Of a DNA stretch of 64,000 nucleotides, positions 13,701-27,000 are shown piece after piece. Position 1 is the first letter of the stretch. Every line of letters begins with the position of its first letter. The notes under the pieces were generated by a model. That model did not search any database and was not told the origin of the DNA. It saw only the letters and a program-made list of their open reading frames with translations. Source of the DNA: Taeniopygia guttata (lineage: Eukaryota; Chordata; Aves; Passeriformes; Estrildidae); assembly GCF_048771995.1 (NCBI RefSeq), contig NC_133030.1:41044001-41108000 (forward strand). Direction: 5' to 3'. A program made the position numbers and the translations under genes.

Positions 13701-15944
13701 AAGACAGCTACTTTCATCCCAGTGGTATTTCTCTTCAAACATGGGCAGCTCTTCACTGACTTGTTCTGCTCTGGTGTGCAGTGCCATTGCTTGGTCACAG
13801 AGTGGTGTACATCTAAACCCAGTTGTAGGACAGTGTGTAAGCTGTGACATTCTACTTGTGTTTCCCCAAAAGGAGCCTCAATTACTGAAGTCATTCCTCC
13901 CCCTCCACCCCCCTCCTTGAATAAGCCACACAATATTTCTTTTTAACTGAACAGTGATTTAAATAAGCCATGATCTCAGATTTTACAGGTTTTATGCTGT
14001 CTCCCAGAAAAACAATTTTCAGCCCAAACCTTCTGTTTGTCCAAACAGTTTGATGTGTTTCTCCAGTGCTTTTATGTCTCTGAAGTACATTAGAGAGGGT
14101 GCTAGTGTGAAAGAGACCTCCAGCAAGAGTTAAAATGGCTGAGAATGCTGCTGTGCTTCTGAATACACATGCTAGTGAAAGAGGACTAATTGCCATTGCT
14201 TTCTGAAATTGCTTATGGACTGACAGCAGATGTAAAAGGGAAACTTCCCAATAAGAGAGGCTGACAAAACTGACTGATCAGTAACTGAGTTAAAATCCTT
14301 AGAACTCAGAAAACGTTGATATATTCATGTGAGAAAACTTAAAGGAGCAAATAACTTGTGAAATCCCTGACTTTATACCTGCATGAACTGACAGCACTGA
14401 GTTTTGGCTGTTTGGGTGCTGCCTCTATAAAGACAAAGTGCATTAGATGTTATTTTACAAAACCAGGGGTAAATGCACTAGTTGGTTAAGAAGTAAAAGT
14501 AACTATTGGAAAACTGAAGGGAGAGGAGCAGTGTTTTAGCAATTTTTTACCTGTGTATCCATTCCCCCAGAGTCCCTGTGGAACAGCGAGAATGAGCTGA
14601 ACTTTCCACATACTTTTCCTAGTGTCTGATGATTACATTTGGGTGGTGAATTCTTAATCTCATTTCAGGAATTAAGTCACCTGGTGAGTACAATGAAAGG
14701 TGTAGCTTCATCGTGCTTGGTGGTTCCTGGAAAACAAGAGTGTTTCAATACGTACCAAGCACATTAGTCATGACTTGTGGCAATAAATCCGTGTTGACTA
14801 GTTTACGTGCACTGAAGTTACTAATGCATTCATTAGATAAAATGCATTTTGCAATTTTGATAAAGCTGTGTTATTTTTATTTCCTATCTGCATTTCTCAT
14901 GTTGTATAATATTTTTTTAATTGTCTTTCAAGATAAGAAAAAAATGGTCAACTTTGTAACAATGAATACAGCTATTTGAACCTGCAACTCTGTTTATCCA
15001 TTGTGGAAGCTGTGTGTATAATATTCTGGACATGGCTGTGAAAGTGTTCTGCTACACACAGTGTCTGCTTTTATATAGATGGTTTATTTGTGGAAGAGTT
15101 TTCATTGAAGGATACCATAAAACACAGACAAATTGAAGAAATAGCTTGAATACATGATTTCTGGAATACTGAAGATAAATGTGTACAGATACAAAATTAT
15201 AAACAAATTTAGTCCTTTGCATTTTTCTACATAATTTAAGAAAAGAAAAATCAAATTAAGCCAGTGAGATTGAACATGTTTAAAGTGCCTGTGCCTTAAA
15301 GCTAAGAGGATTGGGCAGCTCTCTGTCCTACTTACTTACACTGTTAATTTTTCTGTAGTTGTATTGACACAATAATCACACAGGCCACCTTCAAAATATC
15401 ATCATCCATGTCCTCAGAAACTTGGCTTGTTAAGTATTTTGAAAAAGTTTTTAAATAAAACACATCAGCTTTTAGACATAAATTTATAAACTGGACAGTA
15501 AAAGTATCTGTTGGATAATGAGCAAGATATTATTTAAAGGGAAACAATAGTTAAGTGCAACATTTAACAAGAGTCACGGACAGCTCATATTTTTAAAAGT
15601 GTAAAAATTAATTGTCCTGCTTACACCAAAGTGTATATTGTACCACAGGGTTGCTGTGTTTTGTGTTAATGCCATACAAGGCCCTCAGATACATCATGCA
15701 AAGGAGAAGTGAGTTGATATATATCACTGACTGCAGATGGGTTGGGATGTAGGTTAAAAAGTTTTTCACAAGTTGTCTGCATTTTCCCTTAATGTCTCTC
15801 TTTTACAGTAGTGCTTTGTTTCTGAGCGTGACCACCACCAGGACAGCTTGGTTCAGTGCAAACACTGTCTCTTTCAGCCAGAACATTCCTAACATTAGCT
15901 TCCTTTTTTTTTCTCTCCTCTCCCTCTCCCCTGCCCCCTCTCAG
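10781..15944 (+). other. MIPOL1: MIPOL1 last intron, right part, with splice acceptor
   Basis: This is AT-rich intronic DNA without a recognised exon or repeat family. It ends in a long pyrimidine tract (about 15901-15941) followed by CAG at 15942-15944, a textbook splice acceptor immediately before the last MIPOL1 coding exon. Confidence 0.7.
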
Positions 15945-16011
15945 GTTGGAAAGGCTGGTGGACGTCCTGAGGAAGAAGGTTGGAGCAGGGACCATTAGGA
16001 CCGTGATCTGA
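15945..16011 (+). CDS. MIPOL1: MIPOL1 last coding exon, C-terminus
   Basis: After the strong acceptor at 15942-15944, the first base completes a codon and the frame then reads LERLVDVLRKKVGAGTIRTV, one isoleucine, and the TGA stop at 16009-16011. As I recall it, the human MIPOL1 C-terminus is almost the same, ending KLERLVDVLRKKVGTGTMRT then VI; only a few residues differ. MIPOL1 is a coiled-coil protein linked to mirror-image polydactyly in man, whose molecular role is poorly known. The leucine and charge spacing here continues that coiled coil. The split lysine codon (AA|G) implies the previous exon ends in phase 2. That exon is not seen in the window. Gene order MIPOL1-FOXA1, with MIPOL1 pointing towards the FOXA1 3' end, is the usual vertebrate arrangement and supports the call. 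Confidence 0.92.
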
Positions 16012-18590
16012 TTGAAAGCTGTAGTCTAAGGAAGCTTTCACATCTGGTGACCAGGCTGCTTCATTCAGCACTGTGTAAACACTGAAGCCTTAACTTAGCA
16101 AACAGTTGTTAGAAGTGGGACACTCCAGTGACATTCCAAGCTGAGATAAAATCAAATCATAAATGTTTAACTACTTTGCTGCTGAGTTCTGTGATTTGTT
16201 AAAATGTTTCACTGCAAACATATGTTTGTTTTTAACCAAATGCATTGTGGCACAGTGTATTGTGAAAAATTATGTAGATGCTTATTTTAACAGTCTGTCT
16301 TCTCAGTGTTAAGACTATAGTCTGCTGCAAGGCACAGCATGGTCATTTTTTAAATACTGCAGGCTTCAGGTTTAAAATGCTGCAAAGCAGTTTCAAAATT
16401 TAAATCCCTTATTTTATTTGTGAGGCTAAAAATAGTCCATTATTTGTATGTTAAATATATTAATTTATAAAGTAGGTTGGCATTCAAGAAATATCTCTGG
16501 CTGGTATATTGGACATTTTTTCCTCCTTATTCATAGCCCATTGAATTGCAGGTAGTTACTGTGGCTACATCAAAGGGCAGGATAAATGTATAGCTTTATA
16601 CAACAGTTGAATAGCTTCTGCTAGTACATGGCATTTTCAGTATACATTAAAAAGAAATTTACGTTTAGGTTTGACTGGAAATACAGCTTACAGAATTGCA
16701 ACATGAAAGCCTTGTGACATTGTACAGTGTCTCAGACAGTAGAGAAAATTTCCTATATTCTTTTTAATCACTCTTCTGTCTTTTTAAATGAGGAAAAGCT
16801 TTCAGATTTCAGAAAGCGCTTTATCATTTAAAATTTCACCTTTTCAGTGTTTGCCTCTTCTCATCCCCATTCTACAAGACTCAGATTGCTCTGTAGTGCA
16901 GGAGTACCATCCAGGTTGGGTTTGAGGCCAAACTATCAATCCTCAGCTTTCTGTACTCATGAAGTGCCCAGGACTTAAAGTCTGAAGCATTGAATGTGAC
17001 AGGGAGGAGAGAAACTGAGGACTGAGGAGGAAAATTTGGGGTACATAGACATTATAGGCTCTATGATACATTAGAGTTGAATTTAGAGTTGTGTTTGTGA
17101 CCCAAGAATTTCCCTGTATGAACAGTCAGGCCAGTACTCACAAAATCCTGCTCAAGAAAGCAGCTGTAATCTCTGAGCATCCCAAATTCAATGAAGAATC
17201 TCAGCAGCCAGCTGGGCTTTAGTGTCTCCTCAGGACAAGCCTACTCAGGCAAGGTGGATGTAGCTCCCGAGGCTTCCACTTGTCTGCTTTGCTTTGTGTT
17301 TAATGTTGTCACACGGTCTTACCTCTTAATGCTTGCTTGTTCAGATGTTGTGATAGTGCAGTCTATCTTGAAAAAATGAAATTTTAGTTTTAGGTGTAGA
17401 GAGAGACATTTTAGTGTCTGTTTTTTCTTTCAAACACTTAAATGTTAAACCTTCTTCATCTGCAGACCCAAGCCCCTCCTAGTTTCAGCTGACTAAATCT
17501 AACCTCTTACAGGGAGATAAGTAGCATCCCTCCAAGCCACATTTACCCAAGTCACTTCTAGAAACTTCTGAAGTGCTCCTTTTTGACCTTTGGTCAATCC
17601 TAAGATAGCCAGTGAGTCTGGAGCCTCTCCCCCACACCTATTCAGTGGGAAGAAATTTTAATGCTTCCAAACCAGAGGATTGCCACCCCCCAGATTCCGG
17701 CCCCTTCACCATCTCCCGTGTGCTGCTGGTCAGCTCGTTGGGTGACTCAACAGCTCTTTGTCCTCCTGTCCTCATGAGCTTTGTGCACAAAGTGGATGAC
17801 AAGATCTCCTGTCAGTGCTATTGAACTATTTCTGCTGTAAGGAGGTAGTAAGGAAGGAATAAAGACAAAAATGTAAGGACTACTATGCTGTGCTAGACCA
17901 AAGCCCAAAGACTGCCTTTGGCAATAACAAATTGCCAAAGGCAATGCCTAGGAAAGGTAAAAAGTCAGGCCAGATCTAGTGACCACTCTCTCAACTGGTG
18001 TCCCAGCAATTTGTTAGTTAGAGGCTTTCTAAGCCAGAGGTGGTGTCTTTGTATTTAGCAGCACTTTTTTATGACCCGTTTTTTAATCCATTAAAATTGT
18101 TTGTATCTACTTGTTCCTTTCACAAGGTCTTTTGCAGTTAATGATGCATCGAATTAAAAAATACTTCCTTTTCTCTTATGAACCAGCTCTATTCATTTGC
18201 TATCAAGTTTGTGTATGAGAGAAGTGGTGAGGAACTATTCCCTGTTCATATTTCCATGTCCCATGTGATTTTACATATTTGGCATCATTTCCCCTGCTTT
18301 TCTTTTCCATAGAGAGCCCCTAGTCTCATTTAAAGGATTTGTCCCATGTTTTTAATTGGCTTTGTCATACTAATCTTTCTTTTTTTTTCCAGCTCTGCAG
18401 TGTTTTTACCTAGATGCAACACGGTTTGTGCCTAGTGTTCAAGATATAGACAAAATGTGACTTTAATGGTTGTCATAATTATGTTTCCGATTCTCTGTGC
18501 TATTTGTAACCGTGTTTAACATTGGACTTGCTTTCTGACAGATTATTTATTTGTATTAATATTTCTGTAATAAAATGACAACTCCTCTAG
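16012..18590 (+). other. MIPOL1: MIPOL1 3'UTR (end uncertain)
   Basis: The sequence downstream of the MIPOL1 stop is AT-rich and without coding potential. AATAAA signals occur at 17858-17863 and 18569-18574. The second is followed by a T/G-containing stretch (cctcagttgtaatgttc) suited to a cleavage site, so I place a possible end near 18590. A shorter transcript using the first signal would end near 17880. A perfect hairpin at 17913-17943 lies just past the first signal. Confidence 0.5.
17913..17943 (+). repeat. Perfect 13-bp inverted repeat (hairpin) in MIPOL1 3'UTR
   Basis: TGCCTTTGGCAAT at 17913-17925 and its exact reverse complement ATTGCCAAAGGCA at 17931-17943 are separated by the 5-base loop aacaa. 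RNA from either strand could fold into a 13-bp stem. Each arm also contains a GCCNNNGGC match (GCCTTTGGC, GCCAAAGGC), the consensus of TFAP2 (AP-2) factors. Confidence 0.9.
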
Positions 18591-21045
18591 ATCTCCTTCC
18601 TCAGTTGTAATGTTCAGTTCAGAGTTCATTGTAGCCTGAATGAAGACAGAACTGTTTTATGAATAACACAGCATTTATGGGTACTGAATGTCACCGGTTG
18701 TTTTTGCATTCCCTGGTGACCATAAGCTCTTAGCCCATCTCTTCTCACAGCTTCTCTTTAATACTGACAGTACTGAAGTATCATCAGCATCTCCATGCTG
18801 AGTATGGTGATATGAAATACTGGCATCTCCAAATTAACCCCCTCTTCAAGGTGATTTCTTAGTTAAGTTAAACACGGCTTCTGGGACAAAGATGCCTGTA
18901 GGACAATAAGGTAGCTTTTCCTTCACTGTGAGAAGGAAACATTTATTCTTACACACTGTTTTAATCTCACTTTGAAGTACTTATTTTTCAGTGTAAAATT
19001 ATTAATTATTGCTTGGAAGCTTTTGTGGGGAAGTTGTTTGCTACTTTGAAAATGCAAGTTTACTAAATCAGAGCTTATGTTCCATGCATGAATGTGCTGA
19101 GTTCCTCCTTCCCCTTGGAGCGTCTAGAACTCCTCACCTTTTCCCAAGTATTTCTGTGTCCAAGTGAATAATCTTGTGAATGCAGACTTCCTACAGCCAG
19201 ACTGTTTGACCTCCACCCTCTTGTGTCCATTGGCTTTTTTTGGAAAAGTAAATGGGCCATGCAAAAGCGATCTAGCAGGCTTGATGTCAGATACATTTGA
19301 TTGCAGGTAATACTTGATTCAATAAAATTAAGTGACAGTTTTGCTCCATAATTTTTCTTTTGACACATTATACCCAAAGTGAAAAAATAGTTCCTGACTC
19401 TGTCTTTTGTCTTGCACCAAGCAGCCTGTAATTCAGTGATAATTTACGTTAGGGTGTTTCGTCATAAATGACAAGTGTGGATAAATGTATTTTATTTGTG
19501 ATTAAATCAAATGTGTTGATTTTTAGAATTCAGCTGGAAATGTTTCTATTCTTTGGAAAGAACCATGGGAAATTTACTATGTTGAAGTAGAAAGATTCAA
19601 AAACACTTGGGTTCTCCCTCTTCCTTGCTAACAACCTGGTGTGTGGTCTTTGGCAAATTCCTTAGTGACTGTTGATAAAGGTATGCAGTCCCTGAAGAGG
19701 TTCCTGGGCTCCTCCAGGGTGTTTGCAAAGGTATCTATGTGGTTAATGTCAAAACACTTTCACTTCTTCACCTGCTGAAGTGAGCAGCGTAAATCACATA
19801 GGTCTGGTAGTGGAGGCCCACCCCTTAGTGCCCTCAGCAGAACTTCTGGTCCTGTTGAGCCCGGCCTAATTTCAGCCTTTCAATGTAATGAGGGCAGGAA
19901 ATCTGCTCTGGTCAGTAGAAAGAGGCGATACGGACAACATGAGTTAATGAGCTTATCATATTGTTTATTCATTGAGAACTGATTGATGCCTGTGCAGAGC
20001 TCTGAAAGTGAAAAGAAACCTGCTCCCATACAGCAGACAAATTCAATTGTCACTTCTGTCCTAATATATGTGAGAAAGATGAGATTGCATCTGATTATGT
20101 ACCAGGAGTAGCAATTAATTTCCCTCCTGATGGAAAAACAGTTCATGATGAAAGGTGGCTCACCACAGGTGAATCTTATGGTGACAACTGTAATTACTGG
20201 TCAAATTAGGGTCCCTGCTGTCTGGAATAAAACAGAGATACTCAGAAATGTTCTTCCCCTGTGAGATTTTGGGTCTTTTTCCTGATGATCCTGCAGCACG
20301 TGATGCATTGGGAACCATTTCTGGTATATGCATGGGTAAAATATGTAAATAGCATCATGTTGGCTCGGGATAAGAGCATTATTAATGCTTTTCAGCACTG
20401 TAATTATATTCCTAGTAAGCCTTCCCTAAGCCCTCACTAATTAACAATATTGTGACAAATCAACTTTAACAGAAAAGAACTGTGGACCTTTAGTCTTTTA
20501 GTACTATTTTTAATGCAGCACACAGCTGAATACTGGTGGCGTGGCTTTCTGTACTAGTGTTGGGAAAACTGCTGATACTGAAAAGTTTACGGCCAGCTCA
20601 GTCTTGTTAGTGGAGTCCTGTAGCTAAATTCTGTTTGGTTCCTCTTTAAATACATTCATGGCAAAATAAAATTCATTAGTTAATCATTAATGTTAAGGAA
20701 TATTAAAACTGTTTTTATAAATAAGCTATCATTGAAATGGTTTGGTGATGTCAGTATGTTGTCATATGCACATTTATTTGTTTATTCCAAATCAGGAACA
20801 TTTTACAAGATTGACTTTATATATATTCTTACCAGGTGATCAAGAGTTGTAACATCTTTAATCCATGTACACAAATGAACTTACTGTCTAAATGTCAGGA
20901 TTTCTCTGTGCCTTTATTTCTGTCAATTAGGAAAGGGCTGTTGGTTTTGTTGGGTTTTCTTCTTCTTAACTTCTACTGCTGAAGTTTTCCCCCCCATGCA
21001 AGAATCAGCTGTGAGGCACATGAAATCACTGCTGGGCAGTTTCTC

Positions 21046-21063
21046 CTGCTGCGATCGCAGCAG
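21046..21063. repeat. 18-bp perfect palindrome
   Basis: CTGCTGCGATCGCAGCAG equals its own reverse complement over all 18 bases. It is GC-rich with two CpGs and sits in AT-rich surroundings. It could be a dimeric protein binding site, but I recognise no specific factor. Confidence 0.9.
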
Positions 21064-24000
21064 TACATGGGCTGACTCTTATCGCTGTAACATTTCACAT
21101 CGGGTCTGCAGAACTGGACTTTCTCTGTTTGTTCTTCTCATGCATTGGTAAATAAAATGTATTCACAAGTTCAAAAAGACAAAGTAGTGTTCTCTTATTA
21201 AGTCGATTATAAGTCAGCTGTTGAGCTTCAGTGTTCTGAAAATTTCATTCTTCAGTTTTGTTGGGAGCCCACGTGTTCTGGGAGGCTTTTAAACAAATAC
21301 TTGAAATGGTTGAAAGATTTACATTGCCAGAGCCTAGCTAAATATGTAGTCTTTAGAAAAGACATGGTTTATTTTGGCACCATTTGAAAAACTCAAATAT
21401 TTTAAACATTTGTTAAGTTTGAGCTTGCACATTTGAACTAAAAGTTTGCATTCCAAAATTGCATCTCAGGTTACCTGTCTCTCTCTCTTTTGTATTTTAT
21501 AATCCCTTTATTAAAATAGTCTGCAAAAAAAGTTGGGTTTAAGTGTGATTTTTTTTATTGTTAATTGTAAAATATTGTCATTAAAAATCAATTTTAAGGT
21601 AACATGTACCTTGTAACTTTGTTCAACTAGATGTCACCAATACAAAGCCAGAAGTGTTTTCAGAATTTAGGATTTTATGTTGGTAGCCAATACTTGGTTG
21701 TAAAATTAATGGAACACAGTAATAGCAGGACCAAATCCTGCAGTGCTTTTCTCTTAGTCCTATTATGTACTGTAATGAGTAAGTACTAACTTTGCTGGTG
21801 AGTGCAAAGCCAGGTAATAAAGAAAATAGACTGAAAAGCTATGAAATAGAACAGCTTGAGGAAAAGGAAGAGCAGTCTTTGACTTGGAATTGGTTTTCTT
21901 TTCCTTCCTTTGTCAGAAAGGAGGAGCAAGGCCAAGGTTTAGTCCAGTTGAAAAAAAAAGATAAAAACAAACACAAAAAAGCAAAAAAAAACCAGCATCC
22001 AAAATAACATCACTTTTATTTTCTTTGAAGTTTTAACCTGAAACTTGTACTTAAAACCAAAAAGTTGAGAATTTATTAATTGAAATCACCATATTTTGTT
22101 CAAAACTTGCCAGACACCTGTTCACAAGTCCTGAGCACACTGTTGCAGTGGTGTTCATGCTCTGGCGTGTTGCCCAGGCAGTTGCCAGCTGCAGAGGGTC
22201 ACACTCCTTTCTGAGAAGCTCTCATCAGCGGGAGTCAGGCATGATCCCTCATGGTGACCTCGGGCCAAAGGTCCATGCAGTGCCACGTTGACAAAAGTTC
22301 ATCATGGTTTGAACAGCTTCTGACCATGATAAATGCAGGTCCATTTTCATATGGTAAAACAGCAATATAACCAATAGAGTTGGTCACAACTGCTTCCCAG
22401 TGCCATGAAAATAAAAGGTTAGGATTGCCCTTGCAGAATACATGACATAAATTTGTGATGATTGATGATCTCACATGAATATGCACACTACATTTCACAC
22501 ACTGTTCAAAAAGATAGTGGTTTTGCAAAGAATTTAAAGAATGGAAATTGTTTTATTTGTTCATTAATAAGTATTAACAGAACTGGTTGCAGTGACAAAC
22601 TTATAAGAAAAATCAAAATATTAAGATGCAAAAATAAAAAGCTACTTTGGTAGTACTCTAATTTATTGTCTGAAGCCACAGGACTTTGTTCATGATTATT
22701 TGGCTCACTGATGTGGTGCCTATATTCCACAAGTTTTATGATCAATGAGATAAAAATCTCAAAAATCAGTCTATGAGAAATGAGGCTACTGGAGTGGATG
22801 TATGTCTAAGTGGATGTAGCTATCAATTTAGATGTACTCCTTAGAATCAAGATTTCACATATGTCTAAGTAAAATCAAAAAGTTAATTCATTTCTTCATA
22901 TAAATAAAATAACAAGCAGTATGGTCTTCATCAATACATGCGCATAGCACTAAAATCATACCATCTGGTACTTTAGTAGGGTATATAAAATTAAAAGAGC
23001 TTTGTGTCTTCACTTTAGACAGGGAACATTTTCCCTCACCCTTAACAATCTACCAGTGTTTAGAGTACAAGATAACAATTAAATTTTGAGCAGAACACCA
23101 GAAAGTATTGGGTGAAATACAAATATGCATGTGTGGAAGCTTTGCCTGCTTCAGACAGAAGAGGATAAAAAGTTATTAGAATGAGCAACAGAAATACTTT
23201 GCTATGCTTACATATGGAGTTTTAAAAACTTCACGGAAGTCAAAGCAAGACACAGCTGTTGTAATATTTGAAAGTAGATGTCTCAATAAGGTTAAAGTTG
23301 GTATGTCAGCATAAGGCTAGGAAATTATTTGAAAATTGGTTGATTCATTTTTTTACTAAATTTGTGTTTGATAGAACAAGCTACCTTGGTTCTAAATTTC
23401 AAATAAAACATTTCTAATTAACACATACCTGTTTTTGTCAGCAGATAATCAGTATGAAAATTGCCAGTCTCCTCTACTTCTGTTGTCCTATTGCTAAGGT
23501 TTTCTCAATATATACAGGAAACAAAAAAGTTGTATTAAAATACTAAATATTGAGTTATATTTAGTAGGATCTGAACCCTTCTACAATTTTCATCAATAGA
23601 TCTCAGAACACATTTGAAAGAAAATTTAATAGCATTTTGTACCTAAGTTGGCAGAAGTGCCTAAATGAGCATTTGACTACATGACTGGCCAGATATAGGG
23701 CAGATGTGTAGGAAGGCAGTGGCAAACAGCTTGAGGAGCTGCAGCCTTTTCAGTGGACCAGACTGATAACCACTAGGAAGTCTGGAAGATCTAATTTACA
23801 GCTCTCAGGTATTTATTCTCAGCTATCCAAGATAATCTGTTGCCACTCTATGAATAAAGGCAAGGGCCCTGTCTATAGCAAAGTTGTCATTTGGCGTCAA
23901 TTATTTGCTTAGTAGTTGCCTTAAGACAAGCTATAAAGTCACATCAACAACAAATTTTATATTTACAAAAGGAATAGTATCCCTGTTGGACTGCTTTGGG

Positions 24001-27000
24001 AACTAATATTTGGCTGCTGTACCAAAAATCTGGAAAAATCTCTGGAGCTCTGTACCTCTTACATGGACTATACTGGAGAATCAATGAAACTGAATTGTAC
24101 CATCCTAATTTACTCTGGGTTTCTGCTTCTGTGAATTACAGCAATGTTTAGCTGTGCAGAAGGGAGTGGCTCCTTTGGAGACAAAGAGGATCCTGTGGAG
24201 TTTCAGAGCGTCTGAAGACACATGTGGAAATGAATGGATTTCATGGGGAGCGGAGCTCAGAAAGGTTAGTGTGATCTTAGGGCCAGACTGCTCCCACAAG
24301 GGATACCAACCTGTGGGGACAGCTGTGTTGTGTGCAGTAACTGAGTTGCAGCAGCAGCAGCACGGTGAAGGTGCTGATGTCTCTTCTGCTGACTAGACAA
24401 CCCACATTCCCCCTTCCCCACGGGTGCAGGGTTCCTTGCCTGGTGCACATGCATGCATTGCCAAGACAGAGATCCTCACTTGGGCCTTTAGACCACCTCA
24501 CTGCTTGGGCCCAGACACCTCCTATACTAATGTTTTTCTGTAATTCACCAGGTCTCCATGAAAGACAGCCAGATAAGTATTGATCAGCCCAGCTGTGGCC
24601 AAGATTGGTGGGGCTGTACGTGCCAGTCGAGTGGGCAAAGGGAAAGAGAGGTCAGGACAGAAAGGAGAGGAGAAATGGTAGAGGTGACCATGCTTGGCAA
24701 ATCCTCATAGGGTCTTGAGATTCTGTCTGGCTGTGGGGTCCCAGCAGACAGGGAACCACAGACATGCATTTCCACAGAGAACTGGAAGCCAGTCTTTAAT
24801 ACCATACCCAGGCTTGCCAGCCACCAAGGCCTGACTGTGCCTGATGTCATCTCTGATTTACACAGGCAATCAAATCTCGGCCTAAGCCATTCACAGAAGC
24901 TGCTTGTTGGGCTACTTTCAGTGTTTCTGTACATCCTTGCTAGAGTGAGGAACCTATCACAGATGCATGAGCCAGGGCTGTGCTCAGCTGGTAGCTGCAC
25001 CTCTGCTGGAAGAGCTGAGACCAAGTCATGATTACCAGGTCAGGCAGTGCAGGAGAAGCAGACCCCTAGAGCTAAAAGATGGCATGTAGCACCCACAGCC
25101 AGCTGCTGTACCTTTGGAGCTGGCTCCACAGAGATCCCTGGGATGGGTTGCCTGGTGGCAGGCAGTAGAATCACATCTCTTAGTTTTGTGTCATTTCTGT
25201 GGGATCCTGAGTGCCTTGAGACTGCTCTGGGACATGAACCAAAACGCAGAAAGTGAAGCCAGATGGGTGAATGGCTTTTAAAATGCATGACTATAGATGC
25301 ATCGAGTGAAATTTGCCTCAGAAATTTGCTCTTCAGAGATATCTGTCTGCCTGGATTTTGCACAGAAAAGGGCTTGCTCCCTCATTCTGTCCCAAAAGCA
25401 CTGCATATGGGACTAACTGCACTTGTTTGTAGTATTTTGGGACTGCAGTTTACTCCCCTCCTGAGAGCCTGAAGTGCAGGAGAAGCAAGGACAAAGATGG
25501 ACAAACTCACCCTGCAATGTGTTGAGCAAAGGCTTGACTAAAGGCTGTGTTGTCAATGCACAGGGATAGGTGTGAACAGTGAGAGGGACTGTTCATATCT
25601 GCACAGCTACAGCACCAAACCTTTGAGTACAGCAACGACCACCATGGCACGAGATGGATGAAGGTCAGCAAGGTTTGCAGTTTTGCTCTTCTTTGATCAC
25701 ATAATGGAGAAACTCAACTCAACTGGCTTTCAAGCAGTTAAATGCCAGGCTTGCTACACAGTTTCCCTGTCTGCTGAGGATAATTTTATTTCCCCAAAGC
25801 TCTAATATCCACTGGAGTAAGAATTATAAATCTGAACAACTTGTGCCTAAAGAAAATGAACTTCATCCGTGGGTGTTTTTTTGAAATCCCACAGGACTTT
25901 TCTCAATAGTCCTACATAGCAAATCAACAACTGCCTGTTCTAACAATCCACCCTGTTTTCCAGTAATGGAATTATCCTTGTAATTTTCCATTCATTGAAA
26001 TCTAGTCTGCAAGTGACCAGCTTTGCATGTTACGAGGTGCTTTCTCCAGAACTTTACCCTCACACAGCCTCATTTCCTGCAGAGCCAACTATTGCTCTTG
26101 AGTGACCTGCTACCTACTATCTCATTAAAAGTCTGGGGTTTTTTCAGGGCTATTGACATTTTATCCACTTAGAGCTTTTCCAAAACCACCTGCTGCAGGT
26201 GTCTGACTAGGTGCTATGACTATTGCTTTCCACTAGTAGTAAAGCAAACTGAGGACTGGCAGGCTGAACCACATATTACCCTCTTGACCCAGGATGTGTA
26301 GGAGATATACCACCACCTGTCATAGGCATGTCCTGTTCCCTCCTTCTGCCCCACCCCCGCTTGCAAAACCTGTAAGTTATGTCTTTAGTTCCTATTCAGT
26401 TACTCTTTTACCTAAATGATGGATATACAGCATAGGTATATAGCTAGCTGCCATGTCAATTTATGGTGATTATCATATGTGCATGTAGCATATTTCAACC
26501 CAAAGAAAAAGCTTTAAAAAGCTTGAAAAGTAATTGCACATCATAAATGTGAGAAGCCCTATAGAATCAACATACAGAAAAGCAAGTGTCAGGCTCCTCA
26601 TTTTTGACTTACTCTTGCTTTCCTGCTGCACTTGCCCTAGGGCAGCTGGATATCAACCACAGCTACACCAATTCCAGCACTCCTTGGTTTGGATGCATAA
26701 AGTCCCAGGCCTTCAGGTGGAACTACAAATGTGTGGGGAATTACAGATCCATGATGAAGGACTCCATAGATGATCTGTTGAACTTGTTTTCTAGTTGGTC
26801 GTCTTTCAGCTTCAGACCTATGGGTCTCATTATGCTTCGTTTTCCTGAGAACTCAAAGAGAAATTTATTACCCAAAATCCTTCCCCATTTTGGTATCTGG
26901 GGACCATGAATAGTAATCTTACCATTATCTTCTTTTGGATAAACTGAACAGGGTGAGTTTCTGGTATCAGGTATTGCTCAGAGAGTAAGGCATTTCTAAT

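Noticed and set aside
24105-25472. Cluster of overlapping frames on both strands
   Set aside because: No frame dominates, none matches a known family, and no paired splice sites were found.
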